The position numbers were made by a program, and so were the translations under genes. From Acidobacteriota bacterium (GTDB lineage: Bacteria > Acidobacteriota > JAAYUB01), in NCBI GenBank assembly GCA_018001935.1, contig JAGNHB010000006.1, forward strand, positions 1 through 64,000: a DNA stretch of 64,000 bases. Direction: 5' to 3'. Of the stretch, positions 33,054-41,296 are shown in pieces (position 1 is the first letter of the stretch; each line of letters opens with the position of its first letter). Under the pieces are notes generated by a model, which was given only the letters and a program-made list of their open reading frames with translations, made no database searches and was not told the DNA's origin.

Positions 33054-35921
33054 ATGGTTGGTATGGAACCGCAAGTCTTGGGCAAGTACAGGCTGGAGAA
33101 AATCGTTGGCCGCGGCGCCATGGGCGTGATCTACGAGGCCTTCGACACGACCCTTCACCGCAAGGTGGCCATCAAGACCATGACGGGGGAACTCACCAAC
33201 GACCCCAACCTGCGGAAACGCTTCTACCTGGAGGCGCGTGCCGCGGCCAACCTCCACCACTCCAACATCATCACCATCCATGACATGGGCGAGGAAGGGC
33301 ACGCGCCTTACATTGTCATGGAACTCCTGGAGGGGACCGACCTCAAGAGCCTGCTCCAGCAGGAGAAAAACTGGCCCTTCGCCCGGATCGCCCAGATCGG
33401 CATCCAGACCGCCAACGGGTTGAGCTACGCCCACCAGGCCAACATCGTTCACCGGGACATCAAGCCGGCCAACATATTCGTCAGCAAGAACGAGACCGTC
33501 AAGATCCTCGACTTCGGGGTGGCCCACGTCATCTCCTCCACCCTCACCCAGGCCGGGATGCTGCTGGGGTCCATCGGGTACATGGCGCCGGAGCAGATCA
33601 CCGGGCAGAAGGTGGACGGCCGGGCGGACCAGTATTCCCTGGGCGTCATCCTCTACGAGCTGGTGACCGGCGTGAAACCGTTCATCGAGAAGGACATCAC
33701 CGCCACGATCCAGGCCATCATGAAGATGCCGCCCGTCCCGCCGCGGAACATCCGGGAAGATTGCCCCGCGGACCTGGAGCGGATCATCCTGAAGTGCCTC
33801 AACAAGGACCGGGACAACCGTTTCCCCGACATGTCCTTCGTCGCCAAGGGGCTCGAGCTGGTCCTCTCCAACACGCCCACGGCGGAAAGCCGCACCCCGG
33901 CCGCCAAGCCGGGGCCCTCCCTGGGAGAGATCTCCACCCCCGGCGGCGCCCGCCCGTCGACGGAGCAGCGGATTTCCGACACGCGCCAGTGGCTCTCCAT
34001 CCAGGAGCTGCTCGCCCAAAGCAAGGCCAAGGCGCAGGCCGGGGAGGTCCAGGAAGCCTTCACCCTGCTGAAGGAGCACTATCGCCTCTACCAGAAGGAC
34101 CCCGAGTTCCAGACGTTCTTCAGGCAGTTGAAGGTGGAGAAGGAGAGTTTCGACAAGAAATCCATGCTCCAGAAGCACTACCACGACGCCGTGAAGCTCC
34201 TCGAGGAGGACAATTTCAAGCTGGCCCGCCTCGAGATGGAAACCCTCCTCAAGATCGACCCGTCCTCGATCCTCATCAGCCAGCTCGAACAGGAGATCTC
34301 CCGCCGGGAGACCTACGCCCAGATCCAGGATTGGGTGGAGGAGGCGGAAAAGAGCCTGACGTCGGGTCAGTGGGCCCCCTTCATCGACCACGTCCAGGAA
34401 GGCCGGAAGCGCTTCGAGCGGGTGGAGGAATTCCGGCTCAAACTGGAGCAGTTGGTCGCCCGGGTCTCGGAGGCCTTCCAGGCCGCCATCAAGCAGGCGG
34501 TCCGGACGAACGACTGGCAAGGTGTCCTCACGGCCATGGGCCCGGTGGTTCAGGCCTTCCCCCAGGAGGCGTCGCTGCGGGAGAAGTACGAGTTCTGCGA
34601 GCAGAAAGCCCAGCGCCAGCAGCAGATCTCCCGCCTCCAGGAGTGGATGGACCGGGGCGAGAAGCTGCTCCAGAAAAATGCCCGGGAGGAGATCGACAAG
34701 CACATCGGTGCGGGCGACGCGGAGTTCCGCGACCTCAAGGAGTACCAGACCTGCCGGAAGAACCTGCAGACGAAGCAGGAGAAACTGGAAACCGACCGTC
34801 TTCTCCAGCAAATCCAGCCCCTGGAGAAGCAGGCGCTGTGGGAAGAAGCGGTGGACATCCTCCGGCCCTACCTTCGCCAGTACGCGGAGAACCGGCCCCT
34901 GGTCGAGAAATACAACCTCCTGATGAAGAACAAGCTGGAAAAGGAGCGGCTGATGGCCCTCCAGCAGTTCGTGGACGACCAGGTCAAGATCGTGGAAACC
35001 CTGATCAAGTCCCAGCAGTACGAGCAGGCGAAGAAATACATCATCGTGCTCCTGGACAAGTACCCCGGGACGCCGGAGTTCGAGGACAGCCTGATCCGCA
35101 TCGAGAACCACCTGACCTTCCAGCGGTCCATCGCCGAGATTCGGCAGCACATCGTCAACGAGGACTACGACCAGGCGTACGACATCTACGCCATGCTCAG
35201 GGACGCCTACGGCGACGAGGTCCAGTTGGAGATCCTCCAACACGAACTCGAGAACCTCCGCATGTCCCTCGACACGCGAAACCTCAAGGCCAATTCCGAG
35301 GCCCGGCTGGACAACGCCATCAGCCTGGCGGAGAAGGGGGCTTACGACAAGGCCCTGGAGATCATCCGCGAGATGATGGCCTCCAACCCCGAGCACACCT
35401 TCCTCTACACCAACTACGTGACCATCAAGACCGAGAAGGAGACCCGCGAGCGGGAGGACCTCCTGCAGGGCCTCAAGGAGATCAACGAGATCGAGAAGAA
35501 GGGCGAGCTCTACTTCGCCATCGAGAAGGCCCGGAGCCTGTCGGAGCGGTTTCCCGGCGAGGACACCCTGACCACCCTACAGAAGGCCCTCCGGAAAAAG
35601 TACGTCTCGAGCCAGGTGGAGCGGATCCAGAAGGCCACGCAACAGGGGAGCCTCCAGGAGGCCGCGGCCCTCCTCGAGACCAACCTCAAGCTCCTGCCCA
35701 ACGAGAAGGCCTTCCAGGACCTTCGCGACAACCTCGACATGGAGAAGAAGAAGTCGGAATTCCTGGAGGTCGAGATCCAGAAGGTCCGCACCGCCGTGGC
35801 CGAGCGCCGCATCGACGACGCCCTCGAGATCGCCAACTCCCTCATCCCCCTGAACCCGAACAACGCGGAGCTGAAAGAGTTCCTCAAGGACATCGTCTAC
35901 CAGAAAACCCGGATGCTCTGA
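33054..35921 (+). CDS. Soluble Ser/Thr protein kinase with long helical C-terminus
   Basis: A 955-residue Hanks-type kinase. The kinase domain (about 10-275) shows VGRGAMGVIYEAF, K41 in VAIK, HRDIKPAN with D135, LDFGVAH and APEQITG. No membrane helix is visible, so it should be cytosolic. After a 40-residue Pro/Thr linker (about 280-320) some 630 residues form charged, helix-rich repeats (SLLxxxxYxxAxxxxxxL, EEAVDILRPYLRQY, DQAYDIYAMLRDAYG), best read as degenerate TPR/coiled-coil. The strong promoter at 33002 is its own. ATG 33054 and 33063 are both possible starts. The downstream transferase gene follows 25 nt later. Partners unknown. Confidence 0.87.
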   Translation: MVGMEPQVLGKYRLEKIVGRGAMGVIYEAFDTTLHRKVAIKTMTGELTNDPNLRKRFYLEARAAANLHHSNIITIHDMGEEGHAPYIVMELLEGTDLKSLLQQEKNWPFARIAQIGIQTANGLSYAHQANIVHRDIKPANIFVSKNETVKILDFGVAHVISSTLTQAGMLLGSIGYMAPEQITGQKVDGRADQYSLGVILYELVTGVKPFIEKDITATIQAIMKMPPVPPRNIREDCPADLERIILKCLNKDRDNRFPDMSFVAKGLELVLSNTPTAESRTPAAKPGPSLGEISTPGGARPSTEQRISDTRQWLSIQELLAQSKAKAQAGEVQEAFTLLKEHYRLYQKDPEFQTFFRQLKVEKESFDKKSMLQKHYHDAVKLLEEDNFKLARLEMETLLKIDPSSILISQLEQEISRRETYAQIQDWVEEAEKSLTSGQWAPFIDHVQEGRKRFERVEEFRLKLEQLVARVSEAFQAAIKQAVRTNDWQGVLTAMGPVVQAFPQEASLREKYEFCEQKAQRQQQISRLQEWMDRGEKLLQKNAREEIDKHIGAGDAEFRDLKEYQTCRKNLQTKQEKLETDRLLQQIQPLEKQALWEEAVDILRPYLRQYAENRPLVEKYNLLMKNKLEKERLMALQQFVDDQVKIVETLIKSQQYEQAKKYIIVLLDKYPGTPEFEDSLIRIENHLTFQRSIAEIRQHIVNEDYDQAYDIYAMLRDAYGDEVQLEILQHELENLRMSLDTRNLKANSEARLDNAISLAEKGAYDKALEIIREMMASNPEHTFLYTNYVTIKTEKETREREDLLQGLKEINEIEKKGELYFAIEKARSLSERFPGEDTLTTLQKALRKKYVSSQVERIQKATQQGSLQEAAALLETNLKLLPNEKAFQDLRDNLDMEKKKSEFLEVEIQKVRTAVAERRIDDALEIANSLIPLNPNNAELKEFLKDIVYQKTRML

Positions 35922-35946
35922 CCCGCCCGGGCTGTCCCTGCCGATC

Positions 35947-36675
35947 ATGCGCGAAATCCTGGCTCACGTCACCGAAAGTCAGCCGTCGTGTCCGTACGGG
36001 ACCGGCCGGGAGTGCGTCATCGAAACCTGCCTGATGACCGGGGTTCCCCCCGGGGAGTACGAAATCCTGCTCGAGCGGGGATGGCGGCGCTTCGGCGCGT
36101 CCTATTTCCGCCCCGTCTGCCCGGAATGCACCGCCTGCGTGTCGCTGCGGGTCTCCGCGGACCGCTTCCGGTTCCGACGCCGGCACCGTCGGGCGTTGCG
36201 GCGGCTCGAGGCGTACCGGGTGGTGCTGGGCCCCCCCCGCTTCGACGCGGAGCGCCTCCGGCTCCACCGCCGGTGGTTCGACGCGCGCCGGGCGTCACGG
36301 GGGTGGGATCCGGCCGACCTGTCCGGGAAGGCTTACGCCAGCGTGTTCTGCCGTCCCGAGCCCGTGGCCTGGGAGATCGCCTGCTACCTCGGGGACCGTC
36401 TCGCCGCGGTCTCCCTCACGGACATCACCCCCGGCGCCCTGAGCGCGGTCTACTTCTACTACGACCCCGACGACGCCCGTTTCTCCCCCGGGACCTTCAA
36501 CATCCTCTTCCACCTCCAGCTCGCCCTGCGGACCGGCCGGCCCTGGGTCTACCTCGGCTACCACGTGGCGACGTGCCCCTCGATGGCCTACAAGGCGGAT
36601 TTCCGGCCCCACGAACGACTGGAAGGCCGTCCCGGGGAGGACGACACGCCCCGGTGGATTGCCGTGGAAGGCTGA
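35947..36675 (+). CDS. bpt: Aspartate/glutamate leucyltransferase-type protein (Bpt/Ate family)
   Basis: A 242-residue aminoacyl-tRNA protein transferase of the Bpt type, which adds Leu (or Arg) to N-terminal Asp/Glu of proteins, marking them for ClpS-ClpAP under the N-degron rule. The N-terminal cysteine cluster is present: CPYGTGRECVIE, then RPVCPECTACVSLRV. The C-terminal GNAT-like part has YFYYDPDDARFSPGTFNILFH and YLGYHVATCPSMAYKADFRPHE, characteristic of the family. Length is normal (about 240). There is no Shine-Dalgarno match before the ATG, so it may depend on readthrough from the kinase 25 nt upstream. Leu versus Arg specificity is not visible; Bpt is inferred from size. Confidence 0.85.
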   Translation: MREILAHVTESQPSCPYGTGRECVIETCLMTGVPPGEYEILLERGWRRFGASYFRPVCPECTACVSLRVSADRFRFRRRHRRALRRLEAYRVVLGPPRFDAERLRLHRRWFDARRASRGWDPADLSGKAYASVFCRPEPVAWEIACYLGDRLAAVSLTDITPGALSAVYFYYDPDDARFSPGTFNILFHLQLALRTGRPWVYLGYHVATCPSMAYKADFRPHERLEGRPGEDDTPRWIAVEG

Positions 36676-36705
36676 TGCGTCAGCCGGAAGGAAGAGCCTG
36701 CCGGG

Positions 36706-36997
36706 AAAGGACAAAAGGACCAAAAGGACCAAAGGGACCAAAAGGACGGCTGAATGCCGAAAGAGAACCGGCCCGGAGACACGCGGGGCCGGTGGTCGAA
36801 AGCCGCGGAACAGGTTCCCGAGCGTGGGAAGGCTGGGGGGCGAAAGCCGGAACGCATTCCGCATTGCCTGTCTTGCCGCCTTGCCACCCTTGCCGCCTTG
36901 CCACCCTTGCCGCCTTGCCACCTTGCCACCCTTGCCGCTTTGCCACCCTTGCCGTCCTTTATGTCCTTTATGTCCTTTTGGTCCTTTCGTCCCTTTC
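36706..36997. repeat. Two inverted GGAC(C)AAA tandems flanking a CTTGCCACC tandem
   Basis: GGACAAAAGGACCAAAAGGA-type repeats (36706-36748, forward) are mirrored by GTCCTTTATGTCCTTTTGGT-type repeats (36954-36997). Between them, CTTGCCGCC/CTTGCCACC units (8-9 nt, about 36880-36955) form another tandem. The 352-nt gap 36676-37027 holds no credible gene. Confidence 0.85.
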
Positions 36998-37027
36998 AGG
37001 TCAAGGGCCGCCGAAAGGGCGCGAGGC

Positions 37028-37933
37028 TCACGATTTAGGCCGGGTGGCCAGGAAGATCCCGCCCAGCATCACCACGCCGCCGACGGCGAACCAGGGCGTG
37101 ATGGCGTGGCGGTTCACCAGGAAGTCGAACACCGCCGTCAGGGGCGGGTTGAGGTAGACGAAGAGGGTGACGTTGGAGGCCTTCCAGTGCTTCAGGGCGA
37201 CGAACCAGAGCGCGAAGGCCACCACGGTGCAGGCGATGGAGAGGAACAGGAGGGCCAGGTGCTGCGCAGGGGAGAAGGCGCCCCATTTCGCCAGGATCGG
37301 TTCGCTGAGAAAGCCGAAGAGCGGCAGGCACCCCACCGAGAGCATCACAAAGTTGACGGTGACGGGGGAGTAGCGCTCCATCAGGGGCTTGGTGAGGACG
37401 GTCGCCACCGACCAGCACACCGAGGCCAGCATCACGCAGACGGCGTAGGGGACCTTCTCCGCCGGGATCAGGGCGCCGCCGGGCATGTTCCCCACCTTCC
37501 CGAAGACGACCACCACCGCCAGGCCGCCGAAGGCGAGGAGCGTCCCCAGGAGCCGGCGGAGAGAGAAGGCCTCGTGGAGGAACTTCATGGCCATGAGCAG
37601 GGTCAGGAGCGGCGTCAGGGAGACCAGGAGGGAGGACGCCGCCGGGGTCACCCAGGCCATCCCATGGTTGAGAAAGAAGTTGTAGCCGATCACGGTCAGC
37701 AGCCCGATGACGCCTACCCGGACCGGGTGCGCCCTCAGGAGCTGGAGGGCCTCGCGCCGGTGGAACCCGAACGCGATCACGAGGCTGATGACGCCGACGG
37801 GCACGAAGCGCATCACCACCAACTCGAACGCCGTGGTGCTCTCCCGGAGCGCCGCGATGGCTAAAAACGAGTTCGACCAGATGAGGAAGGTCAGGATCAG
37901 CAGGAGGAAAATGGACGCGTCTTTTCGGGTCAC
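37028..37933 (-). CDS. EamA/DMT-family permease
   Basis: A 301-residue inner-membrane protein of the drug/metabolite transporter superfamily, with ten hydrophobic segments in two EamA halves (first LTFLIWSNSFLAIAALRE, second beginning near VPYAVCVMLASVCWSVATV). The conserved end-of-helix signature TPAASSLLVSLTPLLTLLMA is clear, with a second YLNPPLTAVFDFLVNRHAITP. Substrates of this family range over amino acids, nucleotides and drugs; none can be chosen here. The GTG start (37931-37933) has a poor ribosome site, so the true start may be slightly downstream. It is a monocistronic gene between two repeat blocks. Confidence 0.88.
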   Translation of the reverse strand: MTRKDASIFLLLILTFLIWSNSFLAIAALRESTTAFELVVMRFVPVGVISLVIAFGFHRREALQLLRAHPVRVGVIGLLTVIGYNFFLNHGMAWVTPAASSLLVSLTPLLTLLMAMKFLHEAFSLRRLLGTLLAFGGLAVVVVFGKVGNMPGGALIPAEKVPYAVCVMLASVCWSVATVLTKPLMERYSPVTVNFVMLSVGCLPLFGFLSEPILAKWGAFSPAQHLALLFLSIACTVVAFALWFVALKHWKASNVTLFVYLNPPLTAVFDFLVNRHAITPWFAVGGVVMLGGIFLATRPKS

Positions 37934-37967
37934 GGGGGGGTTGTCCTTTGCGCCATCGCTGGGTGTA

Positions 37968-38042
37968 GGCTGTTAGGCTGAAGGCTGTTAGGCTGAAGGC
38001 TGTTAGGCTGAAGGTTGTTAGGCTGAAGGTTGTTAGGCTGAA
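37968..38042 (-). repeat. Five tandem 15-nt units GGCTGTTAGGCTGAA
   Basis: Exact units start at 37968, 37983 and 37998; 38013 and 38028 have one C-to-T change. A reverse-complement relative (ACAGCCTTCAGCCTACAGCC, about 38800-38828) lies at the far end of the same gap, so the 860-nt block is bounded by inverted copies. Confidence 0.95.
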
Positions 38043-38060
38043 GGTTCGGAAATCTTCCCT

Positions 38061-38400
38061 TCGGTATCGCCATCGGTATCGCCATCGGTATCGCTATCGG
38101 TATCGCCATCGGTATCGCCATCGCCATCGGTATCGCCATCGGTATCGCTATCGGTATCGCCATCGGTATCGCCATCGCCATCGGTATCGCCATCGGTATC
38201 GTCGTTGCCATCACCATCACCATCACCATCGCCGTCGGTATCGCGACGGGAGCCGGGATCGGGGTCGCCGTCGATCGCCACCCGCAGCGAAAGAACCTGG
38301 CCGATGTCGGTCGCGACCGCGAGACGGACTCTGACGGCGAGACCGATTGCGGCACCGATCCCGATAGCGACCCCGATACCGATACCGATACCGACGAGAA
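38061..38400. repeat. ATCGGT/ATCGCC higher-order repeat with inverted tail
   Basis: 38061-38200 is made of ATCGGT and ATCGCC hexamers in a 54-nt higher-order period: the CTATCGGT phase marker recurs at 38095 and 38149. 38207-38227 turns to ACCATC repeats. 38375-38398 is an ACCGAT array, the reverse complement, able to pair with the left block. Read on the minus strand in one frame the block gives Asp-Gly-Asp-Thr repeats, but no start, signal peptide or ribosome site supports a gene. Confidence 0.9.
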
Positions 38401-38452
38401 TGCTCCGGACCTACAGCCTACAGCCCAACCCGGATAAACCGGAGAGAAACCA

Positions 38453-38611
38453 CGGATGAACACGGATGGACACGGATCATCCGGACGCTCCAGAAAAAAA
38501 CAGGCGGTCTTTACCTCTCGCAAAGGCGCAAAGACGCAAAGCCTCGCAAAGCCGGAAGCGGAAAAGGGGGATTCCTTTGCGAGGCTTTGCGTCCTGGCGT
38601 CTTTGCGAGAG
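38453..38611. repeat. CACGGATG tandem and 37-nt CGCAAAG inverted repeat
   Basis: ATGAACACGGATGGACACGG (38455-38474) belongs to the family at 22495. 38515-38551 (CTCTCGCAAAGGCGCAAAG...) is the reverse complement of 38575-38611 at 34 of 37 positions, with a 23-nt spacer. The remaining 38612-38834 shows no gene. Confidence 0.9.
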
Positions 38612-38834
38612 ACCGGATACGTCGATTCCGGAACCGGATCAGCACCAGTGGGGCATTTTAGCCCCGGGGCATGCCGGACGACACTGCCGGGATTCCCTCC
38701 TCCGTCCCCGCATCGGGTTTCCCCGCTCTGAAAGCGGTGGGAGCCCACCGATGATCTCAAATCTTGCTCATTTTGCCAAAGATCTTACTTCGTAGGGACT
38801 ACAGCCTTCAGCCTACAGCCTACAGCCTTCCGCC

Positions 38835-39839
38835 TCAGTTGAACGGCCGGGTCGAGGCCATCAACTCGCCGACGTTGCCGGGGTCGAAGAAGCCCCGGAA
38901 GCCGTGGAAGCGCTGGATGTACTCCACGATCTCGCCGTGACCCGGCAGCGGGTGGGTGAAGACCTGCAGGATCCCCCTCGCCTCGGACCCGATCAGGCCC
39001 GGCGTGGTGAACGGGACGCCGTGCTCCCGCCCAAACGTCACGAGCGCAGCGATGTCGTTGGTGTAGAACGCCGTGTGGTGGACGCGGGGGCCGTGCCGGG
39101 CCACGAAGCCCCAGACCACCGAATCCTCCGCCCAGCCGTAGGAGGCGACGAGGGCGGGGCGGGCGTCGCCCCGGCGGAAGGTCATGGTTTCCGCGTTCTC
39201 GCTGCCGATGGTGAAGCACTCGGAGAAGCGGTAGGGGGTGAGCCGCATCAGCCGGGTGGCCGCGTCCTCGAACCCCTCCAGGCGGATCCGGAAGGCGACG
39301 TGGTCCACCACGTTCGCCCGCACCGCCGCGGGGGGGAGGTCACCCGGCGCTTCGGGCACGTGCCCGACGGGGGCCCAGGCCGAGGCTTTGCCCTGGATGC
39401 CGGCCCCGGGCGCCAGGTATTCGAACCGGGCCTCCAACCCCGGGATCTCCGCGGTGACCAGGCGGTCGGGCCCCTCCTCGAACGCCGTGCCCTCGTCGCG
39501 CACCCGGCGGGCCACGGCGGCGGGTTCGGCGCACTCGAACCCGATGGCCGTGAGCCGGGGGATCGAGTCCCCGCCGACCCCGGGGGATTCTTCCACCACC
39601 AGGGAGAGAGTGTCGGCCGGGGACCGCAGTTCGACGCACCGGAGGCCGGCAGCGGGAATCTCCCACGCCGCGGCGGGGGTGAAACCGGTGAGGCGGGCGT
39701 ACTGCTCCGCCACGGGCCGGGCGGCGCCCGGAGCCACCCGGTAGCGGAGGAGGCGGACCCCTCCGACGAGGTCCCGGACAGGGCTATCGCCGAGTCGGTC
39801 CCGGAGTTCCGTTAGACGGGGTTCGAGGCTTCGGGGCAC
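38835..39839 (-). CDS. 4-Hydroxyphenylpyruvate dioxygenase-like VOC enzyme
   Basis: A 334-residue two-domain vicinal-oxygen-chelate protein resembling HPPD, which turns 4-hydroxyphenylpyruvate into homogentisate with Fe(II), or the related hydroxymandelate synthase. The iron ligands appear in order: His in NVVDHVAF, His in VHHTAFYT and Glu in EIVEYIQRF. The C-terminal lid GFFDPGNVGELMAS resembles but does not match the usual FGxGNFxxLF. The GTG start at 39839 is preceded by GGAGG within the capA coding region, and the genes overlap by 56 nt. A longer frame upstream is not needed. The other tyrosine-degradation genes are absent here. Confidence 0.75.
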   Translation of the reverse strand: MPRSLEPRLTELRDRLGDSPVRDLVGGVRLLRYRVAPGAARPVAEQYARLTGFTPAAAWEIPAAGLRCVELRSPADTLSLVVEESPGVGGDSIPRLTAIGFECAEPAAVARRVRDEGTAFEEGPDRLVTAEIPGLEARFEYLAPGAGIQGKASAWAPVGHVPEAPGDLPPAAVRANVVDHVAFRIRLEGFEDAATRLMRLTPYRFSECFTIGSENAETMTFRRGDARPALVASYGWAEDSVVWGFVARHGPRVHHTAFYTNDIAALVTFGREHGVPFTTPGLIGSEARGILQVFTHPLPGHGEIVEYIQRFHGFRGFFDPGNVGELMASTRPFN

Positions 39840-41160
39840 AGGGGGATCCTCCTTGTGGTTCGTTCTTCCGGGCCATGCCGGAGTCTGATTCAGATGCGTT
39901 TCCCGCCGATGGGGATGCGACCCGGCGGTGCGGGGCGCCGGCGGCAGGGCAGGGGTCCCGGTAGGTCGACCCGGAGAGGAACACCGTGGCGTCCATCCGG
40001 TCGAAGCGTCCGCCGGGGATGGTGAGCACCCGTTCCACTTCCCGGGCGAGCGCCTCCGGCATGCGGGGAAAAGCCGGGGGGGAGGGGGATTCCGTGCCCG
40101 CGGCCGCACCGGCGGCGGGGATGACCTCGAAGACCGGCCGTCCCCGATCATGCCGGACCCTCACGAAGGTGGGGATGAAGCCGGCCCGCTTCACGGGGGT
40201 CAAACCCCCTCCGGCCCTGCCCACCTCGAGCCAGACGATGGCGCTGCGGTCCCGGGGAGGGGTCCGCTGCCCCGACACGAAGTTCCCCAGGGAGTACAGG
40301 ACCAGGCACTCGGCGGGCTTCCCGCCGCGGTCCACCGTGACCCACTCGGCCTTCTGGAGGACGTGGGGGTGGGAGCCCACCACCACGTCGACCCCGTTCT
40401 CGGCCAACCAGCGGGCCGTTTTGCGCTGCAGGGGCGTCGGGGCCGCCTGGTACTCGTTTCCCCAGTGGACCGCCGCCAGGACGACGTCGGGCCGACGGTC
40501 CGGGGGGAGTGCCCGGAAGGCCGCCAGTTGGGCCTCGATGTCGGACGGATCGTCGGTCCGGGTGCGGGCGGTGGTTTGGGGCGGGAGGGGGAAGTTGAGC
40601 AGCTGCGTGAAGGCGATGACGCCCACCCGGACACCCCGCACCTCCACCAGGCACGGGTAATCCCCGCCGTCCACCCGGAAGAAGGGGGGAAGAAGGCCCC
40701 CGGCCAGGGAAGGGACCAGCGGCGTGGAGCCCGTGCGGAGAAAGCCCGATCGGTCGAGGAGCGTCACCGTCCGCTGGACCCCGCGCGACATCCGGTCCAT
40801 GGAGTGGTTGTTGGCCAGGGTCAGCAGGGTGAACCCAGCCCTCCTCAGCGAAAGGGCCAGCGCGTCCGGGGAGTTGAACATGGGGTAGCCGGTGTACCGG
40901 GCCTCCCGGCCGCCCAGGACGGTCTCCAGGTTGCCGGAGGCGATGTCGGCGCGGGAGAGGATCGGGCGGACGCAGGCGAAGACCTCGTCGAACGCCCACT
41001 CGCCGCCCGGACGGGCCCCGCCGCGGAGCTGGGCGTCGTGGCACATCAGGTCGCCGGTCAGGGCGATCCGGGCCCTGGCGTTCCCCGGGGCGTCCGGACC
41101 GGTCACCCCGGAGGCCAGGGCCGCCAGCATCGCGCCCACGAACGTGAAAAACGGGACCAT
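39784..41160 (-). CDS. CapA/PgsA-family metallophosphatase-like protein
   Basis: A 458-residue exported protein of the CapA (poly-gamma-glutamate capsule synthesis) family. An N-terminal hydrophobic signal (residues 3-20) precedes a calcineurin-like fold with ALTGDLMCHD, NLET, LANNHSMD, AVHWGNEY, GSHPHVLQ and YSLGNFVSG, the full set of family motifs with conserved Asp/His/Asn ligands. CapA proteins are linked with capsule or surface polymer handling, but many bacterial members are of unknown role; no capsule synthase is nearby. The last 60 residues are low complexity and overlap the dioxygenase gene, suggesting extension of the frame. The ATG follows GGAGG. Confidence 0.88.
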   Translation of the reverse strand: MVPFFTFVGAMLAALASGVTGPDAPGNARARIALTGDLMCHDAQLRGGARPGGEWAFDEVFACVRPILSRADIASGNLETVLGGREARYTGYPMFNSPDALALSLRRAGFTLLTLANNHSMDRMSRGVQRTVTLLDRSGFLRTGSTPLVPSLAGGLLPPFFRVDGGDYPCLVEVRGVRVGVIAFTQLLNFPLPPQTTARTRTDDPSDIEAQLAAFRALPPDRRPDVVLAAVHWGNEYQAAPTPLQRKTARWLAENGVDVVVGSHPHVLQKAEWVTVDRGGKPAECLVLYSLGNFVSGQRTPPRDRSAIVWLEVGRAGGGLTPVKRAGFIPTFVRVRHDRGRPVFEVIPAAGAAAGTESPSPPAFPRMPEALAREVERVLTIPGGRFDRMDATVFLSGSTYRDPCPAAGAPHRRVASPSAGNASESDSGMARKNEPQGGSPCAPKPRTPSNGTPGPTRR

Positions 41161-41252
41161 CCGGGTACCTCCGCCGGGGCCCGACGACGGGCCGACGGCG
41201 GGGGCATTCTAGCCCAACGGGTGAATCAGTGCAAACGCTTCGGTTCCCTTCA

Positions 41253-41261
41253 TGCTATAAT
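41253..41261 (+). promoter_or_regulatory. Extended -10 promoter of lpxB
   Basis: TGCTATAAT: perfect TATAAT at 41256-41261 with TGC before it. The -35 is poor. Start near 41268, leader about 29 nt with AAAGGGA before the ATG. Confidence 0.6.
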
Positions 41262-41296
41262 CAGGCCGGTTCAGAAGGCGGAAAGGGAAGCTCTTC

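Noticed and set aside
38033-38281. Asp-rich small protein (DTDGDG repeats) on the minus strand
   Set aside because: It is read from a microsatellite; all frames of the array are open, and there is no ribosome site or export signal.
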